From Druceiella hillmani (lineage: Eukaryota > Arthropoda > Insecta > Lepidoptera > Hepialidae), in contig JAYKKI010000132.1 of NCBI GenBank assembly GCA_039881145.1, forward strand, positions 4,157,854 through 4,221,853: DNA of 64,000 bases, read 5' to 3'. Numbering within the stretch: position 1 is the first letter of the stretch; every line of letters starts with the position of its first letter. The notes under the pieces were generated by a model. It made no database searches. It worked only from the letters and a program-made list of their open reading frames with translations, and was not told the DNA's origin. The position numbers were made by a program, and so were the translations under genes. Below are positions 12,449-23,935 of this stretch, piece after piece.

Positions 12449-12870
12449 TCACCGAGTGTGCACTAATCTTAATATAGGTACTTTGATAGTTAGGATTAGG
12501 GGTTTGTGTGAATCGAGTAGACCGGAGAGTAGTAATGTCCACTCTTCGTCTACTCTAAGCCCGGTGGTTCTCAATTTATGAGCCATTCTCAGTATTTTGC
12601 ATATATATTCTTCTACATTTTGACATATAGCAAGATTAGTTGTACATAAAACACAAAGTAAATCCACACAGCGTGTTAGCGCGAAATCGTTGAACGCGCG
12701 CGCCAAGTTATTCCATACTTCCTTGGCAGACTTGGCTTCTTGAATGTGGACGTAGTTTACCGAATCCACAAGTAGAATGATTTTTTATTTCGCTTTTACA
12801 TCTTTCTTTTAATCTGTAGGTGCTTCACACAGTTCTTCGTGTTCGATATGAGTTCTCACGGCAATATCTC
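12449..12870 (-). pseudogene. copia gag (UBN2-type) fragment
   Basis: From about 12870 downward, the minus strand encodes a gag segment including IEHEELCEAPTD, then after a stop IILLVDSVNYVHIQEAKSAK, EVWNNLARAFND, LCVLCTTNLAICQNVEEY, and KILRMAHKLRTTGLRVDEEW. These follow, in order, the conserved landmarks of the copia gag domain that Pfam-type annotation calls UBN2 (IQEAKTAKEVW, L..L...L..VEEYV, AHKLR..G..V.DEW). The C-terminal CCHC zinc knuckle is not seen. An internal stop separates the N-terminal part, and the last residues before the stop at 12449 do not match the family. Confidence 0.9.
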
Positions 12871-13091
12871 CACATAGAATAATTTTTGCAGCCGGTTAAT
12901 TTTTAATAATATTTAATGTCACTGGATTTTTTGAGGTCATATTTGCATTTGTTTCATGAATTTTGATGTGCACATACAGGACCACGATGTGTCGGTGAGG
13001 TTATATTTTTTTTGCCGGTTTTCAAGTTTTGTTGTGTTTATTAAACTTATTTTTGCGTTCTACTTGCATTAGGGATTCTGGACCGATAACC

Positions 13092-13330
13092 TGATAGATT
13101 TGAATTAAAAAATCTGAGACTTCGATAGACTAACACTAAGTACGGTTGCAGAAATGTAACGAAACATCGAGAGCAGAGCGTGTACAACGCCATCGAGAGC
13201 AGAGCGTGTACAACCTATGTACAACGTACATTGCTTAGTTTTTATTTTAATGAAATATAAAGATAACACTAATACGCAACAATAAGGCCTTAAGTAATTA
13301 AACTATATTGAATATATAACCTATAAGTCA
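13092..13330 (-). repeat. Candidate copia 5' LTR
   Basis: In the element's orientation, the sequence just upstream of gag reads ..AAATCTATCA followed by GGTTATCGGTCC. That fits an LTR ending in CA joined to a copia primer-binding-site region, where GGTTATC resembles the initiator-Met complement used by many copia elements. Inside the candidate LTR, a TTATATTTC-like TATA element lies about 13250, followed by a duplicated 26 bp segment (13165-13214). The outer boundary (TG end) was not found, so the right limit given is approximate. No second LTR is visible for comparison. Confidence 0.4.
13165..13214. repeat. 26 bp direct tandem duplication inside the candidate LTR
   Basis: The sequence CATCGAGAGCAGAGCGTGTA plus CAACGC is followed immediately by a second copy that is identical for 24 bases. 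Perfect identity in otherwise decayed DNA and its position in the candidate LTR suggest an enhancer-like repeat or a late local slip. Confidence 0.95.
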
Positions 13331-14214
13331 TTTAAATTATATTAATATATTAACAGAATTTGTAGAAACTTATTGAAAGTTTCCGAAAATGTGTAACACG
13401 ACTTTTTTCTTTCTGAAAAAAATTCTACGAAGAATTCACGGTTTCGCTATGAAGAATTAAAATTTGTTTCTGAAGTAACAAAACATATTAAAACGATTTT
13501 AAATATGCCGACAAAATAAAGTTTTCACATTTTCACATTTATAATTTCAAAGATATTGATAAATTTTGAAATAGAGACAAAAATTAGGAAAATTTGTAAA
13601 AGACGGAAATAACAGATATAAATGAATAAAAAAAAATTATTAGGGCTATGCATAGTATGTATTTTATTATTTGATTTTTAACTTAATTAGACCAAGAGTA
13701 GATTTTTTTCATCCAATTGGTCCAATTTTAAAAGGGTTATTGAAATATTACATTGTAGTGAGTATGTTTACCCATCAATAAATAAATTTCTAGATGGTGT
13801 TCTATCCACATACGTCAATAATATAATTATTTTTATTTTCCCGAAATATTCACTTATGAATAACTCTCTTATAAAACGGTTCCTTATTTAGTAACTCTTA
13901 ACTTCATCATATCTCCTATTTTTAAGACGTGAATTAGTTCTAATCTTCTCTATTATGATTGTACATAATTTAGGTTTCTAATAAATTAAGCATTTATTTT
14001 TTATGGTTCACATATAGCCCACATTTGCCCTACAAACCGTACGCCGTTTCGCAGACATACTTCCGCTCTTTTTTACGTATTTTTGTTTTTACCACTTGAT
14101 AGCTCTAAACTTTTATCCTTTTACATTATTTTCATAAAACTAATTGAATTGTTATAACTCTTCAGAAAAATGAAATAATTTCCAACAATATTTTAGCATA
14201 AGCATAAAAAAATC

Positions 14215-14217
<3 letters not shown>
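13331..14217. other. AT-rich DNA with no recognisable gene
   Basis: Nothing is supported between the copia remnant and the TA array. Confidence 0.5.
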
Positions 14218-14277
<60 letters not shown>

Positions 14278-14299
14278 GTATATGTATATGTGTATATAT

Positions 14300-14350
<51 letters not shown>
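14218..14350. repeat. Long (TA)n array with TG interruptions
   Basis: About 130 bases of TA dinucleotide with a central TGTATATGTATATG block and one AAATAT step. The [10 protein letters not shown] frames it generates are not genes. Confidence 0.98.
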
Positions 14351-14354
<4 letters not shown>

Positions 14355-16429
14355 CCATTCTTTCTAATCCACTTTATCATACTATAATATATATTTGGTA
14401 AAGGATATGTTAATAAATAATATTTCTCCAAATCGAATAAAACGTGGTCTACATATATGTCATGACCATAGAAGTAGTCTTAATTCAAAGTAATATTATA
14501 ATTTTAAGTATACAATTTTGTTTTATTTTATTTCTTTAATGTAGATAATTGAACTAATCTGAAGTGGCACGACGCATATGAATCCGCTAAATGAGCTTTT
14601 TAAAATGGTATATCAATAAGAAGAAGCAAACGATTGAGAACAAAAACATGTGACGGAAATAATGCCACGGTAATGTCAGACGAATATAAAATAGTCGAGT
14701 GTCAGTAGATAAATTTATTGAATGGCGTCATTGATGGCTCGAAACGATTAGTATCTATTTTATTTACTTCGAATTCACGTGTGCGTAACTTTTTTCAAAG
14801 ATTAAGTTTTAGTACGATATGAATAATTTAAATTCCACACCATTTTTACCGTTTTCGATTACCGCAATCTGTTTTGTTTCACTCACTTGTTCACAGAATT
14901 CGACATAAGTAATTTACATGCATCAAATATAAATAAGCTTCACTCGAAACACACAGGCCATGATGTTATTTCTCAACAATTTTGAAAATCTGCATTAGAA
15001 ATAAAAGAGTAAAAACAAAAAAATGTCCATAATTTTAATAGATTGTTATTTTTATTATTGATTGCATCATTTAAAAATATTGTCTTTATATTTTATAAAA
15101 AACTGATAGGTAACTACTTAAATTACTTCGTTTAAAAGTTAATGTTCTTTTTCGCCAGTGATAAAAAATTATTATTGTCAATATAATTTGTTATTGACAG
15201 CAATTTTAAAATAAGTCTTCCTCTTCAACACTTACAAGAGAACTACTCACAAATGAGGTCGACCAAAAAAAGAACACGCATACAAACTGCGGGTAGGTAG
15301 TATATAAAATAAACATACTCTTATGGCAAAGTCACTATTGGTAACTGACTTTCACTTTATACTAGAATAACTTATTATATGCCCAACCTAGATACGTTTA
15401 CACAGATAAATAACTAGCTAACTCTAGAGTACCTAATCGGTCCTTATATTAGCCAACCTTACATTTGATTTATCGTTTATTGTTTCCGTTTCGGTACGCG
15501 AGGGCTCTTGATGTATAGCCGATCGTACTTCACTTTTTGTTAAATAAATCATTGGATTATTAAGCTGCTGCCAAAAGGAATGGTCTACTAAACGTGATTC
15601 CGAATAATCAAAAGCTAACAGTCCCTTCGATCGTACTGAAGCTTGCATTTTTGTATTTATGAACCTTTTATCGTGTGTCAGACTGTGTAACGGCTTTTGT
15701 CTAGAATTTTTTGTCGTAGGCAGGTGTTAATTGTATGATCGTGATAATGACAGATTTTGATTAGGTTTTCCGACGTGTATTTAATACTTGTCGAAAATTT
15801 AATTAGATTCATTTCCTTATTAAAAATGTAATAATATTTTTTTTGAAATTTAAAACACATTCATTACAAATTTACTTACAAATACTTCCATGTCAACATT
15901 AATTAAATTATGGGGGTAGCCAAAAAAGGATTTGCATAGCAAAATAATTCTCTTGATAATCCCTTAGTCTGGAACTGGATGATTTTTATCTCATATCTTA
16001 TCTTAAAATATGAATACCTAGTTTGAATATTCTTTTATATGTACCTACCCGCCGTAGGTACTGCACTTAATATTTCATGTCGGACTTATTCTGTATTGAT
16101 ATTTTCTGTTGCTCTGTTGACTACTTCGTGGACTTAATTATAAAATTGTTAGATAATATACGATCGACAATAATTTCGTATTCCATTCGTATTTTTTGAC
16201 CTTTAATTTTCTTTGACTTTGGTACGGTAACTTGCAATACCTAAGAAACCAGGTTTTTACTTAACTTTCTACAAAGAACATAAAATGTTAAGCAAATAAC
16301 CCACTCAAGAGAATTATTGACATAATTAAATTTATTGTTTCTAGTCATGACTCTTCATATCGCAATAAAAATTTAAATATGAAACTACATCATGTTTACG
16401 TATACCAAGTTTCTACAATAATTTTTTTG
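14351..16429. other. AT-rich DNA; one higher-GC patch with a 71-codon minus frame
   Basis: Mostly featureless. The stretch 15433-15648 is richer in G+C and carries a minus-strand ATG frame of 71 codons (N-terminus MQASVRSKGLLAFDYSES, C-terminal part rich in Arg/Thr/Asn). It shows no family motif and no convincing splice acceptor, so it could be a mobile-element scrap or an exon fragment. Left unassigned. Confidence 0.35.
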
Positions 16430-16514
16430 TTACGTTAATTTCATCATCTGATCCGCGAATTCTGTCAAATCACCGTCGTTGTGATAAATGCTGTTGATAA
16501 TTAACAGCGCTTTA
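16430..16514 (-). CDS. Exon-like minus-strand island (possible terminal exon), unknown product
   Basis: The minus-strand frame reads SKALLIINSIYHNDGDLTEF then ADQMMKLT and a TAA stop at 16430-16432. It is preceded by an AG (16515-16516), and 19-25 bases before that AG lies a perfect TACTAAC (minus strand, forward 16535-16541), the consensus branch-point sequence. The island is richer in G+C than its flanks, and the acidic, helix-like peptide is unlike the Lys/Asn/Ile/Phe noise elsewhere. I see no poly(A) signal soon after the stop. It may be a short terminal exon of a minus-strand gene or chance. No family is recognised. Confidence 0.25.
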
Positions 16515-18934
16515 CTAATTAATCATGGTCTGATGTTAGTAAAAGTCTTGCAAGTATATTGCATTTTTTGCTCTCGTTTCCGAAACTGCAGTGTCACAAG
16601 GCGTTCACAGTGATGTTGCGATTTTACATTTATGTAAATGGAATGGTGAAATAAATTATATAACATATTCGAACTTGAACCGTGAGATATGTAATATTTG
16701 TGTATAAACGTAAAATGGTATTTAGGTTATTCTAGATTTTTCACCGGACATCTGCAATACAAATATGAATTTTTAATACGTCGTATTGTATTACCATATT
16801 TACAAACGTATAACACGATTTCATTCCTTACTTAATTTATGAAAATGAAAATAAACCTTCTTTTAATTTTCCCATTTAACAAATTAATACATACATATCT
16901 TTATTTTTTTGATTTTATTCTTAAGGTAAAATTTAATTTTAATCCAATACTTTAAATAAATATTTGTATTATTAGAAAGAAATATTCAACAGCAAGTCCA
17001 TGATAGTCAGAGAATGATGGTATTTTAGAGTAATATTTTTAGTTTATTGTAATGCACAAGATGTAATTGTACTTATTATATTTTATTAGAAATATAACGG
17101 AAAATCAGTTTGGTAAATTTCACACAGAAATTCAATCTTTTCTTTATACCAAATTGTCACTGGCAGATTTGCAGCCAAACGAGTAACAAAGCAAATTAAG
17201 AGAGTTAGCAGTCGCGTTGTCGACAATGTTACAGTTATGTCAATTGAAAATTCGGATTTGTATGTTAAATGGTTGTGTAACTATTTTGATAAACGTTGTT
17301 TTTTTCGTTTTAGTGTTTCTTGCGATTTACATAATTCAATAAAATTAATTAAAATTTTAAAAATTATTTAATATTTTAAGAATTTCTTTCAGTTAAAAAT
17401 TACATAAAAACCTAAAGGACCTAAGTTTTTCATGCAATTGACCACGCAGGTAAAAAATACGTGTTTTTTTCTATTTATCTTTTATTTTTGCTAAATATTA
17501 TATTTTTCTTTGACACAACAATTCATGCTTTTGACATTGGTGAAAGTTTTCTTGGTAATTTTTTTGCTTGACTGCTCGTTTCAGTGGATTTGTTTATTAT
17601 ATCTGATCTTAGTTTCGTTACGGTCAAAATTCATATTTTTTAAATTCTCGGAATATTTCTTGTAATGGCAGTAATGTTCTTTATTTTTACATTTGTAACT
17701 TATTACGTTTAGATATTAAAAATGTATGGAAGCAAAGTAATATTTCGTTAATATTGTCGGCTATACTTTCACCGACAGTTTTTAGACAAAAAATCATCTC
17801 ATTCCCGTAACGGGTGTAATCGATATCTCATTTCCATAACTTAAGTATCGGATATGTTTTCGGTTAAGATTAAATTAATTGAAGCCTTTATATTATTAAC
17901 AAACAACTTCTCAAATCCCAATTCTTAAGTCGATTGCATTATAGAAAAGGCCACCGTCACAAGCGGTGATTAATTGACGTTCACTAATTTTTCTGCGATA
18001 TAACTGAACGCTGTATTATTTTGAATGTATTCAGTTGTTAGTTATGATTTTCTTTGCGATTTCTGAATAATATTAGAAACTTTCAAAACCTCAGATATAT
18101 AAAAAGTATGGCATTCCGTATTCTGCCCTGTAAGCAAATAGAAATTAACAAGTAAAGAATATTTACGCACGGAACTTAAATAAATGGTCACGCTATATAA
18201 ATTTTGTTTTAAAAAAGCGATTAAAAAACACAATATATATGCACAATGTTAGGTGAAGGTATACTCCTAATATGAAGAAGAATTGGGTCAAAAGATTCAA
18301 AGAAGGACCGTTTTATCTTTCCCATAATTCTTATCCAGCATTATCGAAAACATTAAATAAAGAAAAATTAAAAAGTCTTCTTGAAACAGATATCAGATTC
18401 AATATTGCAGAACAAATGTCCTTTATGCTCTCATAATATAATTAATAACAACTTCATTTTTCGAAGGAGGGAAACATTAAGTTTGGCTAACACCTGAACT
18501 AACCATGGTAAACTTTCAGTTTACCAATATTACCTTGGGTGAATTCATTGGTTTCCAATACAATATTTATATTATTGGATTGTTTACAAATCTGCTAAAT
18601 GAAAAGACCTGGTAAGATAATTTCCCCAAAGCAAACAATGTAGTTTATACTATTTAACCATAAATTTAACAAAGTTAGCAGTATCAATTTCATTTGACAA
18701 TTTAAAAATTTATTCAAGTAAGAATAGTTTAAGTAGAGATTTTAAGACGTTATCTAAATCTGAACATGATATTTTTAAATTTAAAAAAAGGATTTATTCC
18801 AAAATAAGAAAAATGAAAAATTCATTTACCAAATTAAAATTTTGAGTCTACTAGAATATATCAATATAAGTTTGCTTCCAACATTTTTTTTAGAAATTGC
18901 AGTCTTTATTTGTTATAAACATTGTATACATTTA
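16515..18934. other. AT-rich DNA; one stop-free stretch near 17108-17371
   Basis: The plus strand is open without a start codon from about 17108 to 17371. Its middle part (17165-17260) is richer in G+C and encodes a basic stretch (RFAAKRVTKQIKRVSSRVVD). A CAG preceded by a mixed pyrimidine tract stands at about 17165, but I find no good donor. A tight hairpin (GGTAAACT-TTC-AGTTTACC) lies at 18507-18525. Nothing else is supported. Confidence 0.35.
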
Positions 18935-19830
18935 TTATTTAAAGTATTATCCTTTGCTGGCTACTACATTTTTTCATCTTTCGGGCAGTTTTCTTTTTTT
19001 TGGACCATCCACGAATCGATCAAATTGTTTACTTCTACATAAGACAAGAAGTGCTGGTCAGCCAGGCCGTGTACCATTGATCGAAACAACTGATAGTCAG
19101 AGGGAACAATGTCTAAATAATATGTCGTATAGAGCAGGATTTCTCATTAGAACATTTCCAAGTATATATTGACCATTTGAGCAACATGGGGTCGAATATT
19201 GTGATGCTGTAAAATGACTTTATCGTGTCTCTCGGCATATTGCTGCTGTTTAACTTTCTACTCTTGTCTCAAATGCGTCAAATGTATTTGATATCAATTG
19301 CTTGTTATTGTTTCAGTCGGTTTCAACAGCTCTACAGTGAATAGGTCCCACCAAATATAGAGTACGGCCTTGAGCTACGAATATATTAAATTAACTGTCG
19401 ACGTGGAAGCATGGCCAGGAACTCTTCATGATTTTCTGTGCTTTGGGTCATCATAATAAATAAATTTTTCGTCTCCAATTACAATGCGATGCACAAATCT
19501 TTACCTTTCAAGCAGTTGTTCACAAGCAAACAACGCCGTTCAACACCTCTGGGATTCAGCTCGTACGGTACCGAAATTCTTTGCTTTTGAATCATTTCTA
19601 TGGTTTTGAGGCGTTTTGAAATACTCTTCTCGATTTTGACATGAGTTTCCATTAACTAATGCCTCAAATTATGCATCTTCAAAGACCTCTCCTTTATATG
19701 CCGGCCATTGATGTTAATATTGCCATTCTTGAAGTATCGAAGCTACCAGATATACGTCATTTTCTTAATAGAAATCTCACTATAAATGTTTAAAAGCATT
19801 CGATGAGCCTCACCCTCAGATTTATTCATA
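18935..19830 (-). pseudogene. mariner transposase pseudogene (Tc1/mariner superfamily)
   Basis: The minus-strand translation starts at an ATG at 19830 with MNKSEGEAHRMLLNIYSE and a WLRYFKNG-like HTH end. It continues through RFVHRIVIGDEKFIYYDDPK (near 19440-19500), then a W-D-PTETI region, then DKVILQHHNIRPHVAQMV (about 19170-19230), PSDYQLFRSMVHGLADQHF and VEVNNLIDSWM, ending near VASK. These are the landmarks of a mariner transposase (GDE, HDNARPHVA, APSDYHLF...LADQHF). The span is shorter than the usual roughly 345 codons, and many stops and shifts are present. The middle catalytic Asp (HDN) is His here (codon 19201-19203), while the first (GDE) and third (PSD) are kept. Terminal inverted repeats were not identified with confidence. 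Confidence 0.93.
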
Positions 19831-20488
19831 CTGAAATAGAAAATTAAAACTTTCCGCATAATATTATAAATCGAAAAAACAAAAAAATCTTATGATGCAA
19901 ACACAAATCGATTATTGTATCAACGAGGTTATGCTAATATATACTTTTGTTTATCGTGCGACGTCTACTACCTATTTAGATCGACCACGACTTACCGCTA
20001 AAGCTATGTATAAAGAAACAGCGAAAACAAATACGAAAGGTCGAGAAATAAAAAATATGCAAGAATAAATCCATTATGGTCACTGAAGGTCCATATTTTT
20101 ACTCCCAAAACTTGGACAATAACATTTTGGGCACAACTACACTATATTAATGTAAAATAACAATAAAATATTTAACTTATTATTGTTTACATCCTAATGT
20201 TAGACTGAAAACTATCTAAATCAGACATATTGTTTTAACAGTATTAATTGATGTAAGAAATCGACATAGACAAGTTAGTCCAATAAATTAAAATTCTGGC
20301 CACACGTGGGCGGACATTATGATGAATTAAAAGAAAATTGTCACCAGGAAATGTTACGAAGGTCAAGTTATAATTTTATAACATGTTCATCAAGTGCCTT
20401 TTTATGTTAATCCTAACCTTTAGAATAGATGAATACCGAAACTTTTTTGTTGTTTACCCACATACATTACTCATTGGAAATAGTCGGT
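19831..20488. other. AT-rich DNA, probably including the mariner 5' flank
   Basis: The first part should hold the mariner 5' UTR and terminal repeat, but the copy is too decayed to mark them. Nothing else is supported. Confidence 0.4.
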
Positions 20489-20510
20489 TATATATATATA
20501 TATATATATA

Positions 20511-20555
<45 letters not shown>
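20489..20555. repeat. (TA)n array inside a GGTTA...TAACC palindrome
   Basis: Two TA blocks are separated by TTTATATTTT. The outer flanks are CGGTTATATA on the left and TATATAACC on the right, so the whole array is one long potential cruciform. Confidence 0.95.
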
Positions 20556-20556
<1 letters not shown>

Positions 20557-21000
20557 CCACATAAATACTCATAGTTACCCGTATACCTAGTTTATTTAAT
20601 TGGTAATAACCTGAATAAGAAAAAGTGGTTTCCAAAGTATTTCAAGGAACTTGTCTCAACTGCAAGATTTCATAAAATCGCCAGAAGATAATCTGATTAT
20701 ATTCGCTCTAGGCACTTATCAACAGAAGTCAGCCAAGAGCTCTTAAATATAGCACGTTAAATATGGAGTCAAAATGTATGTACCACTTGATTGACTAAAT
20801 TATTTGTGTGATTATAACATTGATAAATTAAAAATATTGTTATTTTAAAAAAACAACCCAAATTATATACCTTATATTTTCAGAAAACCTTCTCAGAAAG
20901 AGTTTATAAATGGGACATATGAAATTATAAGCATATTTAGAAATGTTTGTTTGTATTGACTCTGGACCTTTTTCATGCTTTAGATAGATAAAGACGTCTA

Positions 21001-21069
21001 CACTACGACTGCCCTGTCTGTGAAAAATCTCGCAGTGTTGCCGTAACTTGTTGTTCCACAGCCTGGCAT
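21001..21069 (-). pseudogene. Short fragment resembling an uncharacterised arthropod multi-copy protein
   Basis: The minus-strand frame reads MPGCGTTSYGNTARFF. I associate a G-x-G-(T/N)-(T/S)-N-D-G-N-T-A-R-(R)-F-F motif with a family of uncharacterised, transposon-like arthropod proteins. The block is richer in G+C than its surroundings. Only this short motif is visible: flanking translation in all minus frames is degraded and does not continue the family. It could be coincidence. Confidence 0.3.
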
Positions 21070-21994
21070 AGGATTATTCACAAGTGTTAAATCTTGTTTT
21101 AAACCGCTTTGAATATTTTTTTGCGTGTCAAATGATTTTCGTCATCGCAAATATAATGTATTCATTTTTATAAACTATATAAACGGTTTTTCATATTGCG
21201 TACCTTAGATTTCTCCCAAACATTAATTTCAATAAAGTTAGCTCCAAAAATGTGACACGACTGTGTGAATACAGACGATGTAAGGTAATTATTGATTTTA
21301 CAGTCTATTATGGTCAAAAAGAAACTAAAATTGGAACGTAATTGATTTCAATGCTAAAGAAATTTTGCAGTCTCAAGAGTCTTTTTAAATGAAGTATAAT
21401 GAAGAAGATGTAAACTGACATCTTCTGAGTTTTTTAGCAAACAAAAATCTGGATGGTCGACACAATTGAGTAGAAGGAGGATGCTGATTTTAGTATAAAA
21501 TTTAACAAATATTCATCAGTGTTTCCTTCACTATTGAAATTTTGTTTGTAGGTATTATGGCAAGAACTGCTATTTTAATCCGATTTAAAAATCGATGTTA
21601 TAGTACTTCTTCTTGTACATTATCGTCGAAGACCGTTTCCTTTTTCTTCAATAATCATTCTACAGCAAGGCTGGCAAATGACTTAATATCTACAGAAGCT
21701 CCTAGTTCTTCAAACGCGAAGCTTTTGGCGCTAAGAAAATAACTTTACTTATTCTAAAGCATACATAGAATGGTATATCGGAAACATCTTAGAAATTTCT
21801 TCTTCTGAAAATTTTAAACATGTTCAATAAAAACATTTTCGAAAATACATTTTCTAAATCCAAAATTAATCTCATTTCAATTTCGTTAAAATTCTATATA
21901 TTTTTACATTTGTGAAGAAGTTACACAAAAGAAAAATATATGAAATTTTAAATAATATTTATATTAATTACCATTTTGGTTGTCACATTAGAAT

Positions 21995-22029
21995 CCTTGG
22001 ATGACACATTAGAAACGTGTCATCCAAGG
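21995..22029. repeat. Perfect 13 bp inverted repeat, 9 nt loop
   Basis: CCTTGGATGACAC and GTGTCATCCAAGG form a perfect hairpin around ATTAGAAAC. The arm sequence is GC-richer than the flanks. Function unknown; it may be a remnant of transposon ends. Confidence 0.9.
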
Positions 22030-22128
22030 TCAAGTTTATTATGAGAGAATACTTTATTACCTCTATCTATTCTTGATGATGGTATAGACTTAGGAAACAA
22101 GTTTTCAACTTTTGGAAATTTTCAACTG

Positions 22129-22180
22129 AAATATTATATGTAAATATTATATGAAAATATACATATGTAAATATTATATG
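22129..22180. repeat. Short tandem repeat of TAAATATTATATG
   Basis: Three near-identical copies of a 12-14 base unit stand at 22129-22140, 22141-22153 and 22167-22180, with a partly related spacer before the third. Confidence 0.8.
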
Positions 22181-23002
22181 AAACATTGCCTATTGCCGTC
22201 AGATTGCAAATCATGTACATTTTAAAATAACAAAATGTGTTACTATTAACTTTTAAAATTGTTTTTAATTATGATGGTATTCCTTCCGATTAAACACAAT
22301 TAAAAATTGTAGGTTATTGAACAATATAATTTCACTGTGGGACTCTCTCTTGATATATGAAAATGGGTGACACTTGGCCTATCCTATGGTGTGAAATATT
22401 TACATTGTTTATAAACCATTTATAAGCGTAACGAATATCTTAGAATTTAATTAAGGGTATCCAGCTGATAGTAGGATAATCGTATCAGAATTGATTACAT
22501 CGTAGATACGAAGATTATTTATCTTCAGATTATTTATAGTGTTTTGTTAAAAAAAATCATAAGTTTAATGTCAAAAATAGTTCAATAATCGGTATATTGG
22601 AGAAAAATATCCAATAATTTATAAATTATATTTATAATTATAAATCCCACCTATGAAATAACAGAACTTTTAAGATACATTAAATGTTAAAATTACATCA
22701 TGTTTGCGCTTCAGTCAAATCATTATATTTTCTACAGGTTTAGACTTATGAGTATGGAATTTAAGAAGTGGTTGTTTCAGATGGAGACTATAATTAAACT
22801 GGAATAAACAAGCAAAATAAATTGTTGAAAAATAGAAGGGAATTTTTTATTCTAATAAAGTGTCTTTATAGAGATTCTTTAGCACGAGATAGAGGTTTGA
22901 TTAAATAAATTTTATTTGCGAGACGTACAAAATCATAAGCTTTCAAATTACTTCCTTTTATTATTTAGCCGTAGGTTTGAAAACTTTGTAAACAATATTG
23001 GA
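22181..23002. other. AT-rich DNA with no recognisable gene
   Basis: No supported feature. Confidence 0.5.
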
Positions 23003-23003
23003 A

Positions 23004-23070
<67 letters not shown>

Positions 23071-23131
23071 TACATATATACATGTATATGTATATATATA
23101 TATATATATATATAAATATGTATATATATAA
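23003..23131. repeat. Long (TA)n array with CATATATACATG interruptions
   Basis: About 130 bases of TA with TG/CA steps. It is symmetrical enough to produce IYIYIY frames on both strands, which are not genes. Confidence 0.98.
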
Positions 23132-23935
23132 TCTCACATTTTCATTTCTATGAAAACAAAATAAAAGTAAATTTTGAAAGGAGATAAGAGAGAAACCATT
23201 GTATAACAGTGACAACAGCATGAAGGATTTATAACCTAGAAATATGGTAGTTTCCCAAACACTTAGCTATGACAGTATTCTATATTCTTGGTATTGTTAG
23301 TAGATAATACGTCGACAATTCATAATTTAAGCTGAATTTGATGGATGCAAATTTTGTTGTAAGTGGACTTAAGTTTTTACAGACAACAGTTGTCAGTTTA
23401 ATTTTAGAATAGTTACAACACAAATAATGGTTAATATGTAACACATCTATTAACCTAAAAATGCTTGATCGTCAATAGACGTTATTTCTACACCAAAACC
23501 CGACAATATATAGTTTCGAGTGGCAATGCGTTTCTGAAAACGAGACCAAAAATATAACCTCCTCATTTAGTATTTACCAGAACCAGGTGGTGATTGATAA
23601 CCGAGTTGCTGTTAATTATCACTATTGCGAAAAACAGAATGTGTGTCCTAGCGGGCTCTACTTAATGGAAATTCATATATGCAGATGTAAAGTAATTTTT
23701 ATATTACAAAATATGTGTAAAGTGTTGTAAACTTAGACAATTGACAAAAGAAAAACAATATATCTTATGTGATTCATGTAAGATACATTATATTTAATAT
23801 TAAGTGCAATTTTGAAACGAAAATAAACACACAAAATATTGCTCATTTGCCGATTAATTACCATAAGAATGTTTTTCAGTATGAACTGTTAACTGTAAAT
23901 GTAGATTAACATATATTATGTCAAATTTTATGTTT

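Larger units (their letters stand above)
11350..13330 (-). mobile_element. Truncated Ty1/copia LTR retrotransposon
   Basis: Read on the minus strand, the order is candidate LTR (from about 13330 down to 13092), a primer-binding-like GGTTATC just inside it, a gag fragment, a protease-region fragment, and an integrase that breaks off near 11350. Reverse transcriptase and RNase H are absent, and I see no second LTR. The gag-protease-integrase order is the normal copia order (integrase before RT), so the element is 3'-truncated, not rearranged. Many stops and shifts show it is dead. The 3' boundary and the LTR length are estimates. Confidence 0.85.

Noticed and set aside
14162..14431. Minus-strand frame rich in repeated Ile-Tyr, and similar frames at 22916-23221, 8291-8530 and 59158-59397
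   Set aside because: They are direct translations of (TA)n arrays, open on both strands because TA repeats lack stops in two phases.
20600..20760. Plus-strand segment KKKWFPKYFKELVSTARFHK that resembles a transposase helix
   Set aside because: It breaks at a stop after about 24 residues, and no continuing domain was found in any frame.
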